A stretch of 47,078 bases of DNA, taken from Lysinibacillus telephonicus. Its GTDB lineage: Bacteria > Bacillota > Bacilli > Bacillales_A > Planococcaceae. The stretch spans positions 1 to 47,078 of the forward strand of contig NZ_RXNR01000030.1 in assembly GCF_003966145.1 (NCBI RefSeq), written 5' to 3'. Below, in pieces: positions 44,664 to 47,078 of this stretch. Position 1 is the first letter of the stretch, and each line of letters opens with the position of its first letter. The notes below the pieces were generated by a model, which saw only the letters and a program-made list of their open reading frames with translations, was not told the origin of the DNA and made no database searches. The position numbers and the translations under genes were made by a program.

Positions 44664-45377
44664 ATGTCAAAAACAATTTTAGTCGTAGAAGATGAAGTTT
44701 CAATTGCAACTCTATTAAAGTACAATCTTGAACGTGTAGGTTACGAAGTGCTGCTTGCTCATGATGGTAAAGTTGGTCTGGATATGGCAATCGAAAATTC
44801 TCCTGATTTAATTCTTTTAGATTTAATGCTGCCAACAATGGATGGGATGGAGGTTTGCAAAGAATTGCGCAGTCAAAAGCGTAATATTCCAATCATTATG
44901 TTAACTGCTCGTGACGATGAATTTGATAAAGTATTGGGATTAGAGCTTGGGGCAGATGATTATATGACAAAACCATTTAGTCCCCGCGAAGTGATTGCTC
45001 GAGTGAAAGCTGTTTTGCGTCGCTTTGTACCTGTTCAAAATCAAGAACAAGATGAAAATGAAGCGAATTATTACCAATATGGAAAATTACAAGTATATCC
45101 TGATCGATTTGAGGCATTTTTAGATAATGAGCCATTAGAATTTACTCCAAAAGAATTTGAGCTTCTAGTCTACTTGCTTGAGAATAAAAACCGAGTATTA
45201 ACTCGTGATCAGCTTTTAAGCGCAGTATGGAATTATGATTTTGCTGGTGATACTCGAATTGTAGATGTTCATATAAGTCATTTGCGTGACAAAATAGAGG
45301 AAAATAGTCGTAAACCAATGTTTATTAAAACAATTAGAGGAATAGGCTATAAATTCGAGGAGCCGAAAAACGTATGA
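44664..45377 (+). CDS. phoP: phosphate response regulator PhoP
   Basis: PhoP (237 aa) is an OmpR-family response regulator that controls the phosphate starvation regulon. The receiver domain (about 3-120) has the acidic pocket EDE, the phosphorylated D53 in LILLDLMLP, T81 and K103 in MTKPFSPREV. The C-terminal winged helix (about 140-235) includes LEFTPKEFELLVYLLENKNR and VDVHISHLRDKIE. The ATG at 44664 follows TTGGAGAGG; the in-frame start at 44646 lies inside that site. The end overlaps phoR by 4 bases (ATGA). Assignment as PhoP rather than another OmpR regulator rests on similarity and on the mdh-phoP-phoR order. Confidence 0.93.
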   Translation: MSKTILVVEDEVSIATLLKYNLERVGYEVLLAHDGKVGLDMAIENSPDLILLDLMLPTMDGMEVCKELRSQKRNIPIIMLTARDDEFDKVLGLELGADDYMTKPFSPREVIARVKAVLRRFVPVQNQEQDENEANYYQYGKLQVYPDRFEAFLDNEPLEFTPKEFELLVYLLENKNRVLTRDQLLSAVWNYDFAGDTRIVDVHISHLRDKIEENSRKPMFIKTIRGIGYKFEEPKNV

Positions 45378-46819
45378 AATCATACAATAACCGATTATTT
45401 GTAAATTTCATTATATTAACCGGTTCAATTTTAGCTGTCCTTGGCTTTGTCTTAGGTCAGCTTTTTCCGTTCTACATTGAGAGTTACTTCTCAAAAAATA
45501 ATATTGATTTAAGTGCAGATCAAATAGATCAGGTTAGGAAGCAATTTTCATTTATCATAACGTTTTTAATTTTTTTGGCATTTGCCCTAATTAGTTTTGT
45601 TGCAAATAATCTATTACGCAACTTATTAGACCCAATTGAAAATATTACACAAACTGCTCGCGAATTAACAAAAGGGAATTATCGTTCAAGAGCCTATGCA
45701 ATCGGCCCTGCTAGTATTGTTGAATTAAGAAATTCGATTAATATATTAGCTCGAAATCTACAAGAAATCGAGAAAATACGTGAAATAGAAGAGGAACGCT
45801 TAAAAACTTTAATTGAAAATATGGGCAGCGCGTTAATTATGATTGATCGTGAAGCAACAGTTTCCATTGTAAACCGTCAATTTTTAGATGGTTTTGAATT
45901 AACGATTGATGAAGTAAAGGGAAAAAATTTTTTAACACTGGGATTACCAGTTGAATTAGAAAAATTTATTGATCATGTATTTTTAACGGAGTTGCCTTAC
46001 CGGAAGCAAATTGAAATAGAAGTACAGCAAGAAATCCAATATAAACAAGTATATGGAGCCCCTGTAGTTGGCGAGCACGGGCGATGGTTAGGCGTAGTTA
46101 TTGTCATGCATGACATTTCCGAGCTGATTCGTCTTGAACAAATCAGAAAGGATTTTGTAGCAAATGTTTCTCATGAATTACGGACGCCAATTACATCGAT
46201 TAAAGGCTTTTCAGAAACTTTATTAGATGGTGCGTTTAAAGATGAGAAAATGTTAATTTCATTTTTAGAAATAATTTATCAGGAAAGCAATCGTCTCCAA
46301 ATGCTGATTCAAGATCTATTGGAATTATCAAAAATAGAACAGCACGGTTTTTCTGTGGACATTGCACCAACAAGTCTACAAGAAGTATTAATTCGTGCAG
46401 TTGAGTTAACTAGTCCACGTCTAGATGAAAAAAATATGCAATTTAACGTAGATATTGTCCGAGACGTAATGGTAATGGGCGATTTTAACCGACTTATTCA
46501 GGTGTTCACAAATCTTATTACGAATTCGATAACGTATTCTCCAGAAGACACAACAATTACACTACGAATAAAAGAAAATAATGAATATGGAATTATTGAA
46601 GTAGAGGATCAGGGAATGGGAATTGAGAAGGGTGAAATTCCCCGTATTTTTGAACGCTTTTATCGAGTTGATAAGGCGAGAAGCCGCAATTCTGGTGGAA
46701 CAGGATTAGGATTGGCGATAGTGAAGCATTTAATTGAAGCTCATAATGGTAAAATTACAGTAGAAAGTACTGTTGGGGTTGGAACATGTATGAAAGTATC
46801 GATACCACTTTACAAATGA
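45374..46819 (+). CDS. phoR: sensor histidine kinase PhoR
   Basis: This 481-aa membrane kinase is the partner of PhoP. Two membrane segments (about 10-34 and 58-80) enclose a loop of only about 22 residues. A HAMP linker (about 81-135), a PAS domain (about 140-250) and the kinase core follow. The phosphorylated histidine is H267 in NVSHELRTPITS, the N box is NLITNSITYS, and ATP-binding boxes are EDQGMGIEKGE and GGTGLGLAIV. B. subtilis PhoR has about 580 aa with an extracytoplasmic sensor fold; that part is missing here. The signal is probably read through the membrane, HAMP or PAS. It is translationally coupled to phoP. Confidence 0.92.
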   Translation: MKSYNNRLFVNFIILTGSILAVLGFVLGQLFPFYIESYFSKNNIDLSADQIDQVRKQFSFIITFLIFLAFALISFVANNLLRNLLDPIENITQTARELTKGNYRSRAYAIGPASIVELRNSINILARNLQEIEKIREIEEERLKTLIENMGSALIMIDREATVSIVNRQFLDGFELTIDEVKGKNFLTLGLPVELEKFIDHVFLTELPYRKQIEIEVQQEIQYKQVYGAPVVGEHGRWLGVVIVMHDISELIRLEQIRKDFVANVSHELRTPITSIKGFSETLLDGAFKDEKMLISFLEIIYQESNRLQMLIQDLLELSKIEQHGFSVDIAPTSLQEVLIRAVELTSPRLDEKNMQFNVDIVRDVMVMGDFNRLIQVFTNLITNSITYSPEDTTITLRIKENNEYGIIEVEDQGMGIEKGEIPRIFERFYRVDKARSRNSGGTGLGLAIVKHLIEAHNGKITVESTVGVGTCMKVSIPLYK

Positions 46820-46821
46820 AT

Positions 46822-46838
46822 TTAACAATACATTTACA
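46822..46838 (+). promoter_or_regulatory. candidate Pho box downstream of phoR
   Basis: TTAACA (46822-46827) and TTTACA (46833-46838) are direct repeats with an 11-base period, the spacing of B. subtilis PhoP-binding repeats (TTHACA). A third degenerate repeat, TTAACT, is at 46850. A possible -10, TAGAAT, lies near 46867. The site would serve the gene beyond the window end. Confidence 0.4.
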
Positions 46839-46935
46839 ATGCTGTTATTTTAACTTCATACTTTTAGAATAATATTGTTTATAGAAACCCCCCTGTTTCA
46901 GATTTAGTAATTTTAAAATGTTAATGCTTGAAGGA

Positions 46936-46963
46936 AATGCCCCTATTTTTAGGGGCATTCAGG
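46936..46963 (+). terminator. first of two stacked terminators after phoPR
   Basis: AATGCCCCTA (46936-46945) pairs perfectly with TAGGGGCATT (46950-46959). The T tract after it is weak. Confidence 0.6.
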
Positions 46964-46971
46964 TTGTTGAC

Positions 46972-47013
46972 AAAAGACCTTCAGAATGGGCTTATTCTGA
47001 AGGTCTTTTGTAA
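46972..47013 (+). terminator. second stacked terminator after phoPR
   Basis: AAAAGACCTTCAGAAT (46972-46987) pairs perfectly over 16 bases with ATTCTGAAGGTCTTTT (46994-47009). The stem ends in a T run and works in either direction. The bases after it to the window end hold no gene start that I can see. Confidence 0.8.
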
Positions 47014-47078
47014 TTTTAATAGATTATTGGGTATTTAACCGACTTATTTGGGGTAAAAACACTCTTCGAGTATTATAT

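Noticed and set aside
46967-46972. TTGACA before the last hairpin
   Set aside because: No -10 at the right distance; the following bases form the terminator stem.

Overview
The window is chromosomal DNA from an AT-rich, endospore-forming Gram-positive bacterium of the order Bacillales. The evidence is a small acid-soluble spore protein, a YjcZ-type sporulation peptide, EzrA, and a gene order close to the Bacillus subtilis ytrP-ezrA-thiI-sspA ... dnaE-accDA-pfkA-pyk-citZ-icd-mdh-phoPR segment. Proteins are diverged from B. subtilis, and several genes usual there are missing (NAD kinase before sppA, ackA after ytxK, ytrHI before dnaE, the malic enzyme gene before accD). Together with GC-rich intergenic repeats ending in AAAAGCG and GTCTAG, this suggests a Planococcaceae relative of Lysinibacillus or Solibacillus. 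That placement is inference. No rRNA, tRNA, CRISPR array, prophage or intact insertion sequence was seen.

Layout. 1-7155: YjcZ peptide, rpsD with its own promoter and a long structured leader, a GAF-GGDEF diguanylate cyclase, free-methionine-sulfoxide reductase, HisJ-type phosphatase and ezrA. 7156-12026: a possible MITE, a cysteine desulfurase-thiI pair for tRNA thiolation, a spore SASP with a sigma-G-like promoter, and an acyl-CoA synthetase. 12348-17701: sppA-RDD membrane pair, tpx, ytxK, an acyltransferase and a universal stress protein. 18062-23990: alanine dehydrogenase and a five-gene branched-chain amino acid ABC transporter, both preceded by CodY-like boxes. 24046-32242: M24 peptidase, ytkL, ytoI, ytpI, nrnA and dnaE. 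32430-38098: a GntR regulator followed by accDA, then pfkA-pyk. 38441-43750: fxsA and ytvI converging, then citZ-icd-mdh of the TCA cycle. 44166-46819: a MaoC-like protein and phoPR.

The genes mostly serve central metabolism and housekeeping. Pyruvate made by pfkA-pyk feeds acetyl-CoA, which goes to malonyl-CoA through accDA or to citrate through citZ. Ald and the Liv transporter link amino acid supply to the same pool.

The unusual content is mostly non-coding: a repeat family with modular interiors (7194-7383, 15937-16083, 27462-27698, and a three-unit array at 43814-44097); a cloverleaf-like element between citZ and icd (41171-41328) with a related relic at 14764-14876; perfect palindromes at the dgcP, pfkA and GntR-accDA promoters; a DnaE with a degenerate PHP domain; and a PhoR with almost no extracytoplasmic domain. 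No clearly new defence or biosynthetic system was found.
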